Below are positions 1 to 14,810 of a stretch of 64,000 nucleotides of DNA, in pieces (the first letter of the stretch is position 1; each line of letters starts with the position of its first letter). The notes beneath the pieces are model-generated. The model was not told where the DNA came from and made no database searches. It worked only from the letters and a program-made list of their open reading frames with translations. The stretch is taken from contig CM046327.1 in NCBI GenBank assembly GCA_025403435.1, forward strand, positions 16,740,440 to 16,804,439, read 5' to 3'. This stretch comes from Artocarpus heterophyllus. Its lineage: Eukaryota; Streptophyta; Magnoliopsida; Rosales; Moraceae. A program made the position numbers and the translations under genes.

Positions 1-460
1 TATACATTTAAGTTTTAATCTAAGTATGGAATAAAATTAAAATTTGTGTTTAGAGATGAAGTAAAAATAGTTTTTGATTTGCCAACAAATCTAATAAAAT
101 CTTAACGTTAATGATCTTAAAAAATATGCAATATGGATATTAATTTATTCATCTTTTCACTAAGAACACAATAAAAAAAATCATCTCAATTGAATAACAA
201 ATGAAGAAGTTATGATTTTTTTCCCACAAATATAAGAGAAAGAATTTTAGTTTTTACTATAACAGAGATTGGAGTATTAAAAGGTTAAAGGGAGTCAAAA
301 CTCTAAAAACTTAGATTCTTGATACTCAAAGAATTCGGATTTAACTTGAATTCTTGATACTCAAAGGATTCAAACGTGTCCAAAAAATTCTTAATACTCA
401 AATCTAAATTTAAATCTAAAAAATTTAAAAAGTCCTCAAAACAAAAAGGCCCTTAGTTAA
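1..460. repeat. Dispersed AT-rich element, copy 1 (truncated by window edge)
   Basis: This stretch closely resembles 17446-17890. Both contain TTTTAATCTAAGTATGGAAT, then a tract with GACAAATCTAATAAAATCTT-like sequence, GCAATATGGAT, and repeated 'gatactcaaa' or 'gagtat' motifs. The element probably begins outside the window. It ends near 455 with AAAAAGGCCCTTA, which looks like a terminal repeat of a Tourist-like element. No coding potential is visible. Confidence 0.6.
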
Positions 461-1079
461 AACTGATTTTATCAAAATACCCTATTATTGTTCAACACCA
501 CTAGTGCTCTATAGCATTTTCATCTCGGTTGGTTGCTAATAAGATTGAAATGTTTAGATGTCACCAAGTTTGGCAGCCAACTATGATTCCTATTGAGTCT
601 CGATTTCAAAACACATGATAACTCTTTAATTCTGCAATAAATTCATTTGAGTCGCACGTGTATAAACAATTCACCTTCACACACAACAGTGGCAAGTGGT
701 TGTGAGCAAATCTAACATAGCGTTACTGGTTAGCTAGGAAAGTAGCGTGGACAATATAATAAGAAAATAATTGCAGCAGCTCCATGGTACAATTTCAATT
801 TCTTGATTCCTTTTTTCTTTTTTTTTTTACTTTTATCGAGTGGCGGGGGTGTGGGTGATTGACAAAAGCAAGGGTCCATCACACTTTCAGTCCTGCAAAA
901 ATAGTCGTATAATTGATGATGAGAAAAACGTTGACGACATTTTACACAAACATAGGCCAAAATTGTGCATATACCAAAAGAAGGCAACCGCTGCTTCAAT
1001 GCAACTAGCTTATGGAAGTGAAAAGATCTGTACGAGCCAAATTGAAGTGGCATCCTATAAATTTGGCAATCTCCATGTC
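461..1079. other. 3' flank of the CBSX gene
   Basis: No gene is seen. The side nearest 1080 should contain the 3' UTR of the minus-strand CBSX gene. Open frames here are low-complexity and unlike any family I know. Confidence 0.5.
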
Positions 1080-3549
1080 CTATGTTGTCTTTTCATTTGC
1101 ATGTTTTATTTGAAGGGCAGCCCTTACAACGTTTCCTCTTGTGATAATCCCAACCTTTAGCAAAAGGAAACAAATCTTATCAGAGACCACCCCCAAAAAT
1201 TGAAAACTAAAAAGAAAAAAAAGGACACTATCTTACCAGCTTTCCCTCAGCATCTACAACCGGAAGTCGGCGATATTTTGTCTCGAGTAATAATCTGATG
1301 TTGGATGTGAAAGAAAAAGCAGTTATTTCCTGGCGCATTGATAAATAGAAAAAAAAAAAAAAAATGAAAGAGGGAGGGTATGAAGAGAACAAAACCTAGC
1401 AGCATCCTCAAGATTAGTGGTCTCACGAACAACAACTGGAGCTGGTGTCATCAAATCACCGACCACCTTGCCATTGGTTTTACTTAGCAAATTCTGTACC
1501 TCGTTAAAAGTCTGCAGTAATTTTTGCCATAAAGCAATGTATGAGCCAATGCTTATTTAACCAGTTGGTAATTCAATACGTCATACAACAAAAATTCAGC
1601 GCCTCTCTGTCAGATATATTACAAAAAGTACACTTTTGCAGAAATATAACTAAATACACTCCAATATCCACGCGATTGAAATTTAAACTGAAAAGCCACA
1701 AAAACTTTTGAACACGAATTGACCAGGGACAATCATGTTAAATTATTCAACTTTAAGAAAGAATGTTTCTCACATACTTTCCATGTGCTGTCTACTTCAG
1801 GAAACATGCTAGTGTCAGGCGGTCCGCCACCTACTTGCAAAATTGGAAACTTGTGTAAGAGAACTTTGGAGCCTTAATGGGTTTTGAGTTGCACAACACT
1901 CCAAACCCAAAAACAAATTTAGCTAGCGACAAGAATTCTAGCTCAGCTAGAGCAAGCTAAGTTATGGCTTTGTGAACTTAATTACCGAAGATGGAGTCCA
2001 ATGCTAACAAATCATAATCCGAAACAAGACCAACCTGCAGCAAAGAGGTTTAAAAGTTATTTCCACGCATTAATCAATTATTAATCAGCATTTTTCCAAG
2101 ACAAATGTACCCAAATTAAGAAACAAAACTTGACTTTCTTAAAGTGATGTCTGAACTCTAAAAGGGAAGCACATAATTGTTGATTCAGAAGACTGGAAAG
2201 TTAAACAACATTCTTAGGTTAGAGGTTGTATTATAATAAATCAAAGAAGATATTCCTCTTAGATCAAATGAACAGGCATATGATTTAATTAATTTCAAGG
2301 TGAGAAGCATAATCCGAGCCATCCACCACTGAGAAAGTGTTCAAACAAATTCATTTGTACCCTGGTGGTTTCTTGGCCACATGGTAGAAGGAGAGAGAAA
2401 TAATCACTCTGGTGTCTTAGGACCAAGTAGAGATAGGTTTTCCTAAATCTTAAATATCAAACTTTTCTAATGAACACATGAATAACTTAAGCCTTAGATT
2501 TAGGACCCGGTGTGACAGAGCATAATTGCCATAATCTTCCATTAAAACAACATCATCCATTAAATCAAGAGCTCATTTTGATACATTCAGTCCAATATTG
2601 CACAATGAGAAAAATTTAAGCAATATGTATTTAAGTAAAGGGACTAATAAAGAAGGGTAAGTTACCAATTTCCAATTATCATCAATCACAGGGAAACCAG
2701 TTATTCTGTTCTCCACAAGAGTTTCCAAAGCTGTTGCAACAAGGAAACCCATCAATAATAAGTTGAAGAAAAAATACAAGCAAATTGCAAGTTGCAAGAT
2801 GGTGTACTACACAAAAGTTAAGCAAGAAAAAGACCTTCATCCACAGTGGTTGTAGGCTTCACCACATGCAAATGCTCTTTTGTTGTCATAAACTCACCCA
2901 CTGTATATATTCCACTTTTTGCCTGCATAAAGAATAATAATTCAGATGCCGGGAAAAAAAAAAAAAAAACAAACACCAATCCCCACAAACAAGTTCATCT
3001 AAAGTAATGTTTTCATTTATTAGTTATATTGTCACCAAAAACCTCTAACGATCTTCATCAATTCTCCTCATCCAAAGAAATCTCTAACTGACACGTTTCA
3101 AATCTCCTACTCTATTACCACATACACCAATACATAATCACAATCCATAAACCCTAATCCTAAATCCGAACGGAAATTACAAATAGGCAAAACAAATAAG
3201 AGGAATTTAAGTTCTAAATGACATGAAAACAGACAATGTAGTTCCCAAAATCAAATTACACATGCAATTGTTCTGCCGAAAAAGACAATCAGGAAGGAAA
3301 TACCGGCACGGAATTCGCCGTCAGGGTTCCGTTGGCGGCGATAAGAGATGACCTCCGGAGTCCCGAAACCCCATCGAAGGACCGAAACGCGGCGTTCGAA
3401 ACCGAAACGAGTCGCCGGCCGGGTCGCGACAGCAGAAGGCACGGCATCTGAGAAGCGAAGCCAGACGGACCCGAGCCCGAACCCGAACCCGCGGGGGCGA
3501 GATGGCTGGCGGCCATGGCAGGAGACCTGGGAGCAGTAATGGTGGCCAT
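1080..3549 (-). CDS. CBSX: CBS domain-containing protein, CBSX1/CBSX2 type, chloroplastic
   Basis: Eight exons on the minus strand: 3549-3304, 2922-2835, 2730-2666, 2034-1986, 1830-1778, 1511-1396, 1294-1237, 1154-1080 (750 nt, 249 aa). All introns are GT-AG and all phases close. The ATG at 3549 lies in a strong context (ACCATGGCC). The frame continues upstream but has no earlier ATG. Residues 1-82 are rich in Ser, Ala and Arg, as in a chloroplast transit peptide. CBS domain 1 (about 88-148) contains TVGEFMTTKEHLHVVKPTTT, NRITGFPVIDDNWKL and VSDYDLLALDS. CBS domain 2 (about 181-240) contains VVGDLMTPAPVVV, KYRRLPVVDAEGKLV and GIITRGNVVRAAL. In Arabidopsis, CBSX1 and CBSX2 bind adenosine nucleotides and activate plastid thioredoxins. 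The same role here is inferred from homology. The acceptor of exon 5 could instead lie three bases upstream. I cannot separate CBSX1 from CBSX2. Confidence 0.93.
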
Positions 3550-4510
3550 GGTTCGGCTTCTTTGGGTGGATAATTTCGTCGACGAGTCGCCGGAGAGACC
3601 GAGCTCGGAGAAGAGGCCCAGAGAGCAGAGAGAGAGACGCAAGAGAAACTAGAAAAGCAAAAGGATTCTCTTTTTCTTTCTTTCTCTCTCTTATTTTATT
3701 TTTTTTATTTTTTATTTTTGGGATATTTTTTGGGGGCTTGTGATAATAATGATTAGCTTTGGCGCAAGCAAATTAACGGACCTGGCAACTTGGGCAGAGA
3801 CTGCGGCGCGCGCTTTAAATTTTTTAGATTCAATTACAGTTTTGCCCCTTCAACCATTTACTTTAACGTAATATGCTTTTGACTTTTAACCATGACGAAA
3901 TACCCCATAAACTTTGAAATAAGATAACATGTATTAAAAACATAAATAATTTTTACCATAAAATTTACATATTAATTTTTTTAATAATAGAGCTTGTTAT
4001 TTTAAGTAAAATAGTTTAGGGTCAATATGTAAAAAATTAAAAATAAAAGTAGCTATTAGATTTTAATTGTTAATAATTCAAAGATTATGATGTATTAATT
4101 CTAAAATATTGACAATTAAGATTTAATAACTAATTAGTGTTAAAAAGTATAGATAATTTTAATTATCAAATTTAAACATAAATTTTTTACAGAATAAAGC
4201 TTGTTATTTTAAGTAAAAAATGAACCTCAACCTGTGGAAAAGAGAAAAATAAATTAGCAATTGCATGTATTTTGTTAGAAAGGAAAGCTGGAGGGTGTAT
4301 TATGTAAAAAAAACAAATAACTCGGATGCACCGGTGTAATTTAATTTTTTTTATTTTTATTGTTAAATTTAAGGGTTGATTAAAAAATTAAATGAAACTC
4401 CCCTAAAAAAAATTAAATGAAACTCCCCTAAAAAATTAGTCTAAATCAGACAGAGACGATCTGTCTGCTCAAGTGGCATTATCTCATTTCGGCAGTCTGA
4501 TCAAGTTCGG

Positions 4511-4563
4511 GGGCCCACAAAAGTCGACGATTGAGATTGCGTGGTTGGATTCGGCTAGGGTTT
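4511..4563 (+). promoter_or_regulatory. Site II (GGGCCCA) and telo-box (TAGGGTTT) upstream of PABP
   Basis: GGGGGCCCACAA around 4510-4520 contains the site II core (TGGGCC on the other strand). TAGGGTTT lies at 4556-4563. In plants this pair is typical of promoters of translation-related genes, which fits the PABP gene that starts 230 bp downstream. That it is functional is inferred. Confidence 0.55.
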
Positions 4564-4689
4564 GACAAGACAAATTTTCAACATCTATAAATGTCGTTGT
4601 TCAGAGATAGGCAGTTGCGGTGCCGCCACCTTTCTTTGCTGGTTGCTGCCGTCGCTCACTTTTCTCTCAGACGAGTGTAATATTCCGAG

Positions 4690-4757
4690 AAAATCGAAAA
4701 AGAAAAAAAGTGAAGGAGAAAATTTTCAGAAAAAGATCAACAACAAAAAAAAAAAAA
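4690..4757 (+). promoter_or_regulatory. A-rich 5' leader of PABP mRNA
   Basis: The 70 bases before the start codon are mostly adenine, with several runs including one of 13 A's near 4745-4757. PABP mRNAs in other eukaryotes carry A-rich 5' UTR tracts that PABP binds to repress its own translation. The same autoregulation is an inference here. A transcript start upstream of 4690 is assumed. Confidence 0.45.
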
Positions 4758-4790
4758 GGCTCGAGCTTTTTTTAAAATTTTTGTTTTTAG

Positions 4791-8311
<3,521 letters not shown>

Positions 8312-9144
8312 GTTTTGTTGGTGAAGCATGATGCTTATGATTAGCCGCATGCTAATTGAAGTACTCAATTTTGAAATTTTGTTCCCGGTGTTGCTTATAT
8401 GCTATTTAAGATGAGTTGTTTTAGGATGTAGGGCATCACCGCATCGGATTTAGTTGAGATGGAATTTTATTAGCCGTGTGACTTGGAATTACTGCACACA
8501 TATGGTTGAAAAGCTACATGGTCCACATTGCAAGATTTTGAACCATATAGCCTCGTGCTTTTGCGGCTTGATTTTCTTAGCCTTTTGTTCTTGCCAAGTA
8601 CTTAATTCTTCATAACTGCTAGCCTTCGGCGGGCCCACTCGATGCCTAAACGGGTGGACAAAACTTGTTTGACAAAATGCTTTTGACAAATCCCTGTACT
8701 GAAATCTTGCGTGCTTAATTGCCCTGGTCATTTTTCTGCTGCAGTGATATTTATTGATAAACCTAATGGTCCCTCCGCTTTTGACTCTTCTCCATTTTCA
8801 TACATGCCATAAGTCATGTTCAAGATTACCCTTGGACAGCTTATTGAAAGCGATTGCAAAAGTAGCTGTTGGGATGTTGAATGGTTACAAACAACTCGTG
8901 TTTGGAATGTCGGTGCAAATATTTAGTTGACGTTTTTTTGTCTTTGTTTGGGTTTGATTTCCTTAAAGTGGATTTTTAGATCGAGGAAATGTTTGGTTGC
9001 TATGCTCTCTGCAAGTGGGCTTTTGCTTTGTGTAGCTGGGCTATTTTCCCATCCAGGAGGTAGCCTCTGCTGTGGCTACCAAATTATTTGGTCATTGTAG
9101 CTGAGCATATATTTTTTTTAAAAAAAAATGCTAAACTCCTATGG

Positions 9145-9246
9145 CCCCTTTGGGTTTTGAACAGAAAGCGTAGACGGAAAAATCAGAAGAGAAGTGCTAT
9201 AGCAAAAAAGCTTGTGTTATAATTCAAACCAATGAAACAAACGGCA
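9145..9246. mobile_element. Degenerate Tourist-like MITE
   Basis: It starts with GGCCCCTTTGGGTTTTGAAC and ends with AATGAAACAAACGGCAT, an imperfect inverted pair. The interior carries GTGCTATAGCAAAA, comparable to ACTGTAGCAAAA in the better copies at 11022 and 48244. It is a diverged member of the same family or a close relative. Confidence 0.45.
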
Positions 9247-10240
9247 TATTAGACGACGCATTTTTCTTTGTACTAGCAAAGTGGAACTTTCGCTGTGCAT
9301 TACATGATCATAAATGTTTTGGTCAATGTGGCACTTTTAAATTTTTTCTGAAATGTTGAAATGTGTTTCCTGGCCCTGTATGAGTAAAATTACGAGGAAA
9401 TTTTATGCCCTTTTAGGTTAATGTAAGAAAGGATAAGGACGGACAAAAATCTTAACGATCTGTTATTGAAGGCACAAATCTTTATTCTTCTGAACAAGTA
9501 TTTCCAGATTTTCCTTCACGACATCATAGTCGATTCAATTGAAAGAGCAAATTTGAAAGAGAGAATTCACATCTGACAACTTTTATGTCTTCGAATTTAC
9601 GTGATAACTATTTTTTAGTGTTTAGGAACATAAATGGAACTACAAGTTGAAACCAAAACACTGTCTTATGTGAGAGCTTTATGCCGTAGCCATATGAAAG
9701 CTTTACACTAGTAGTTGGAACTTTATCTAGTGACTCGGATTTACGTCATATTTTATAGACCCTTACCTAGTGAATTTGTGTGGCAAAGTCCTAAGCTCCA
9801 AATATTTCGTAGTGGAAATCCGTAAGGAAGGTTTTTTAGGGCATTCATCAAAATTTCTCCACTTTAAACCTGAATGCCTCATTGTGGGCTCAACCAACAA
9901 GTTCCAATTGCTTCTCTGTAATTCCCTGGTGGGCAGTATTTTGTTCATTAGAAAAACCGGTCTACTGTTTGGTTACCCTTAGTCTTTAGACCACTTTTTT
10001 TTTTTTTTTTACTCTAAATAGTTTTCTATGCAAGCCATTGAGTAATTTAGGACTTTGTGCTCGATTTCGAGGTCCCAAAAACGTGATTAATAATCTAACA
10101 AAAATAAAAAACATGAATAAGCCAATGAGAGAAGATGTCATTTCTCATTCGACTGTGCGCAAGTCACAATCCTATAAGGTAAATTTATGGGAGAAGGTGA
10201 AAGGATTTCTCTAGTTGCATATATAGCTCTTAATCCAACA

Positions 10241-10262
10241 ATATATATATATATATATATAT
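10241..10262. repeat. (AT)n microsatellite
   Basis: Eleven uninterrupted AT dinucleotides. Confidence 0.9.
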
Positions 10263-11021
10263 CTACATATTCGTAAAAGGATACAGCATATAATTTATGC
10301 ATATATTATGAATTACTAGCTAGGTAAGTACAATCTGCTTCGAAATACTTCAAAATGGCTGTCTCCACCTTGCAACAAAACAACCCAAAAAATATTTTGA
10401 AAATTGTCAGTGCATGACAAGTGGCAGTTTAAAAATGGCCTAAATTAATCAGTTAAAAGGGAAAGTTGGCGATCCAAGTTGCAAGAAGCCCAAGACGAGT
10501 TGCAAGTTGACAGCTAAAAATAATAATGTCATTAGTAATATAGCATCACTCTGCATAAATTGTCTCAAAAACTTAGGAAAAGCACAACATTGTTCAAATT
10601 TGGGATACATTGCATTTGTTGTAGTGGAAATCCATATGTGCCGCAATTGTTGAATTTTTGGATTTGAGAGCTTAAATCTTGCATAGTTTTTTAAAAGTTT
10701 TCCAAAAGAAGGTAACTTTTTAAGCACTAAGCACCAACCCTACCGACAATATAGTATATAGAGAAAGCCACTTCTGGTGCCTAAATCTTGGAGCATTATT
10801 AGTCCTATAATTCTATGATATATAATATTAGAATTTCTATGACCATGCAATAATGGGCAACTTTTGTTTTCATGTGCCCTCGATCAAGGGGAACTAAAAA
10901 TTTTGATCATGAAGACACAAAACCACGTGCATGTGCAAAACCTAGTAGGAGAAAATTTTGACTTTCAAAATCAATCTGAATTTGAGAAGTTATCCAAGAC
11001 CAAAGCTTTGAAATAGAATAA

Positions 11022-11141
11022 GTGCCCGTTTGGTTCGAGTATTTGAATAGAGTATTTGAATAAAGATTTAAATTTTTGTGAGAGAAAATACTGTAGCAAA
11101 ATAATTCGAACCGTTATTCGAACCACGAAACAAACAGACCC
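11022..11141. mobile_element. Tourist/PIF-Harbinger-like MITE, copy 1
   Basis: This element of about 120 bp has ends GTGCCCGTTTGGTTCGA and GAAACAAACAGACCC (imperfect TIRs) and is flanked on each side by TAA, as expected for PIF/Harbinger target duplications. The interior is almost identical to 48244-48362, including GAGTATTTGAATAGAGTATT and GAGAGAAAATACTGTAGC. It is non-coding and non-autonomous. Confidence 0.72.
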
Positions 11142-11218
11142 TAAATAACATTATTGTGAACTAAAAGTACGTAAAACAAGCATACATATATATACACATA
11201 CGTATAATCATATGTACA

Positions 11219-11451
11219 CACATAAAAAAATTATCACAAATGGACAAGTTGCCATGTTTGTGTTTGCCATCACTCATCAAAATCTAATCTTCCAAAATTT
11301 CATGATACAAATATAGTCATGTTGAGTGCAAGGCACATAAAAAAAATTATCACAAATAGACAAGTTACCATTTTTGTGTTTGCCATTACTCATCAAAATC
11401 TAACCTTCCAAAAATGTCATCATATAAATATAGTCATGTTGAGTGAAAGGC
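11219..11451. repeat. Tandem duplication of a unit of about 115 bp
   Basis: Two adjacent copies (about 11219-11333 and 11334-11451) share CACATAAAAAAA, TTATCACAAAT, GACAAGTT, TTTGTGTTTGCCAT, ACTCATCAAAATCTAA and AAATATAGTCATGTTGAGTG in the same order. They differ at roughly a dozen positions. Confidence 0.85.
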
Positions 11452-12349
11452 TTTTGCTTGGTTTTCTATAGCTAAAAAATAGATAGTACTCTCTAAGAAA
11501 AAAAATCATTTTTAGCTATGACGTAAAATATTACCAAACGATAAGTTTTTCGAATAATATTATAGGATCTTTGTACCGTAAATATCCTTGCTAGTAGGAT
11601 TTTTTAACCCTTAGATTTGATCAAAATCATACAACTAGAATCACTCTTTTTCTTTTCTTTTTTTTTTGCAAATCTGTCGATGACTACTTTTTTTGTATCC
11701 ATTATAGAAATCACCGGACAATATTTATAAATCCGAGGCCATAAAAGAAGGGGAAAAAACACATCTTTTTGCTTCAAGGAGAATCTCCCAGATATGTCTC
11801 CATAAAATAAAATAAAAAAGCTTGCAGGGCATTTTGACAAATCACAAGAAATTGATTTTAAGGTAATGATAAAATAAAGCCTGTGAATAAGACAATTATA
11901 AAATGGACCCCACAAATTTTATCATGGCTCTTTGTTTTTTAGATACACTATATGAGTCGATCAAAGAAGTATTATATGGTTGAGAAAAAATTCTTACCCC
12001 CACAACAACAACAAAAGCATGAAAAAAAAAAAAAGAAAACGAAAAAGAAAAGAAAATAAAAAGCACCTAAGCTTTAAACATAGAATTCCATTGGGTCTCT
12101 TATCTCCGCTAGAGTGTTTGCCCTTTCCTCCACAAGAAAAGCATTTGAATAGAGAGATGCTGACTCTTCATATGGTCCCCCTTATTCTTGCTCCATTCTC
12201 TTCTATAATAAGTTGACAAAACAAGAATATTTTTTTCTTTCGAGGAAATACACATAAAACAAGTAACCTATGGCTTTTATCTTTGGCCTTTTCCCGATTG
12301 GGACATGGTGGCTGATGGTGTCGGTGCGTGATTTGTGTCTCTTAGGTTA

Positions 12350-12500
12350 CGTTTTGTAGCCTCGTTTCAACTGCATAGTTGAAATTGCTATATAATTAAA
12401 GCTGCTATAGTGTAAAATAAAAATAGGTTATAGTGTAAAGCCCTTATAGGTTATAGTAAAAACGTTTCAATTTTTAGTTCTAACTGTATTATTAAACATA
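12350..12500. mobile_element. Copy of the 'CTCTCACATGCTACAGT' short-element family
   Basis: It contains TAGTTGAAATTGCTATATAA, TATAGTGTAAAAT and TATAGTGTAAAGCCC, then TTCTAACTGTATTATTAAACA. It is a diverged copy without the CTCACATGC core. See the family description in the findings. Confidence 0.45.
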
Positions 12501-12738
12501 TTCTTAAGTTTCTTCTTCTGAAAAAAATGTGGCCGTTTGATCTGATGATTTTTTAGATCCTAGGAAATTTAAAAAAAAAAACGTTGTCCAATCAAACATG
12601 GTTTTTTTTAGAAAAGTTTAAATGAGTTGGAAAATCCAAAGAGGTGAGTTGTAGTTTTCAAGGTTTTGGGACCATATATATTTGTTGAATTTTGTGGGGG
12701 ACCATTTTAACACTGTACTATATCTGCAAAGTGTTACA

Positions 12739-12776
12739 ATAATAATAATAATAATAATAGTAATAATGATAATAAT
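12739..12776. repeat. (AAT)n microsatellite, interrupted
   Basis: AAT units with a TAG and a GAT interruption. Confidence 0.85.
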
Positions 12777-14210
12777 TCCACTGAAAGGGTTGGTTGGTGA
12801 TGTTTGGAGATTTCTGTTTTCTCTAGCTTTTTTTAACAAAGAAGTTGATTTAAATGTTTGTGCTTGATTATTCCCCCTCAAAAAATATTAAACATCTGCG
12901 ATTAGCTGCCAAGGCTTTGGTAAAGCTTGAATTGACTAAGAATTTCTCTTGGCGATGTTGAAACTTAGACGTTCTCAAAAACCCTTTTTTTGTGATAATT
13001 GAAAAGTTTTGATTTACTTCATATTTGACATTTTTAATTTAAAACAAATTTTTTAGTTGCTTCAGTGTAAAGTTGTCGTATGCTACAATATCAAACAAAA
13101 GTATACTACTATATTTTTAGCCAATTGGTTCTAACCAATGCTCTTAAACATCCCATCATTTGATTACCTTTTCTTAAAACTAAATTCGATCAAGCACTTC
13201 GGATGTTAAAACTTCAATTTCCTCTGGATGATCCTAATTTTACACCAACTCAACAAAGCGTGTGCAAAACATATTCCCATTTGCTTTTCTTTACCCCCAA
13301 CATGCCTAGCCCATGACTGAAACTTTTTTCTGCCTACACCTTTTTTTTGTTACATTATGATCATAGTTTATGAGGTGAGTGTTGGAGAACGAAAATGTGG
13401 TTGAATTTTGAGATTTTTGTTAGGCATAGAGATTCTTTTTTGGTGTAAACCATCCGATATCCGGACTCACCACTAAAGGCATAAACCCAAACTAAGGGTC
13501 CCTCAACTCTAGCGGGAGTATACCTGACTCTCGACTTTTCTGCGCCATTAAATTCATGAATTTCTCGTGTTTGACCTCTTGAACTTAAAAACATTCTGCA
13601 TACTTGGCATCCTTTTCTCACTTATTTTGATTGAATTTTTTTTGAGAGATCTCTTCCACAAAATAAAATTTCCAGTTGAAGAAGATATACCTTTTAATTA
13701 ATTGTCATTAAAGTAATAAAAATTGAGTTAAATTTGAACTAAGTTTTAGTTTTAAAACTGAAATAATTAAAAATGACGGAGTTTGTCCATCTAAAACATA
13801 ATAGTTGGTTTCAATTAAACTTGCCATGCAACAAATTTTAAATTTTAAACTGAATTAAATGCTAAAATATTTATATTAGCGACTGATTTTCCAAATCTCG
13901 ATAAATTCACAAGAAAATTATGCAAAAGGGCATATATTTATGGTCTTATAAGCATGATTAATAAAATGGCGTAATGTTATTTATCATAATTATTTTAAAT
14001 CAGAGGACATTTATGTTATGCTTCTTTTGAGAAAAAGAATGAATATGAATATTGTTTGTGATCTCCTTGTTTTTTGAGTTTTTATTCTCTCCTTAAAATT
14101 CTTTCTTTTGTCTCATGTGATTTTATTTTGATCCCCTATGGTTTATTTTCGGTTAATTCTTCTATCTCCATTCTCTATTCTATCATGTGCTACATCAATT
14201 TTGTTTGCGT

Positions 14211-14240
14211 CTGCGACGGCAACGGCAACGGCAACGGCAG
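14211..14240. repeat. Hexanucleotide repeat (GGCAAC)n
   Basis: GACGGCAACGGCAACGGCAA continues into GGCAGG. About four units. No coding context is seen. Confidence 0.75.
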
Positions 14241-14639
14241 GAGACATCTGAGATATGAAGAAGCGTGGGGCATTTTTTAATAGATGGTAATATATATAAG
14301 GGAGTAATTTTGCAAATATATTTTGCACCAACTTTGTGTTCCCACAAGTACTTATGTGTCATAAAGAAATAAAAAAATATGACAAAAGAAAATGAGTTTC
14401 GATTGAATTATTATTCAAGAATTACACAAAACCGGCCGGACATATTGCGGTGGGGGCCGAGGCTGAGGCTGAGACATCAGAAGCAAACATCTTCCCCACC
14501 CACAGTGTCTAGTGGTCCTTGTGGATGTACTTTCTCACCACAGTATATTGTTTGGTGCACACATTAATCTCACTCTTCATAAGATCTAGAGGGAGAAACA
14601 GAGAGAAAGAGTCTATTATTTAAAAAGATGTTTGAGAAA

Positions 14640-14810
14640 CATAGTTAAAAATAAAATTTTTAAACTAAAAATTACAGTACATGAGAGCTTTATATTTTAT
14701 TTTTTATCATTGTAACTTACGAGAGCTTTATATTGTAGCTTATTTTTTTATTATTATAATATATAAGAGTTTTATATTATAGCAATTAAAAATTTTGATT
14801 AAAAATGATT
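14640..14810. mobile_element. Short-element family copy
   Basis: It contains TACAGTACATGAGAGCTTTA, TAACTTACGAGAGCTTTATA and AATATATAAGAGTTTTATAT, three diverged repeats of the family core in the opposite orientation to the copy at 17240. Confidence 0.55.

Noticed and set aside
3550..3642. Upstream extension of the CBSX reading frame
   Set aside because: The frame is open, but the first codon at 3640-3642 is TTG in gene sense. The first ATG is at 3549 in a strong context.
10449..10727. 92-residue minus-strand frame with leucine-rich look
   Set aside because: LRR-like spacing is not regular, there is no NB-ARC or other domain nearby, and no splice context. Treated as chance.
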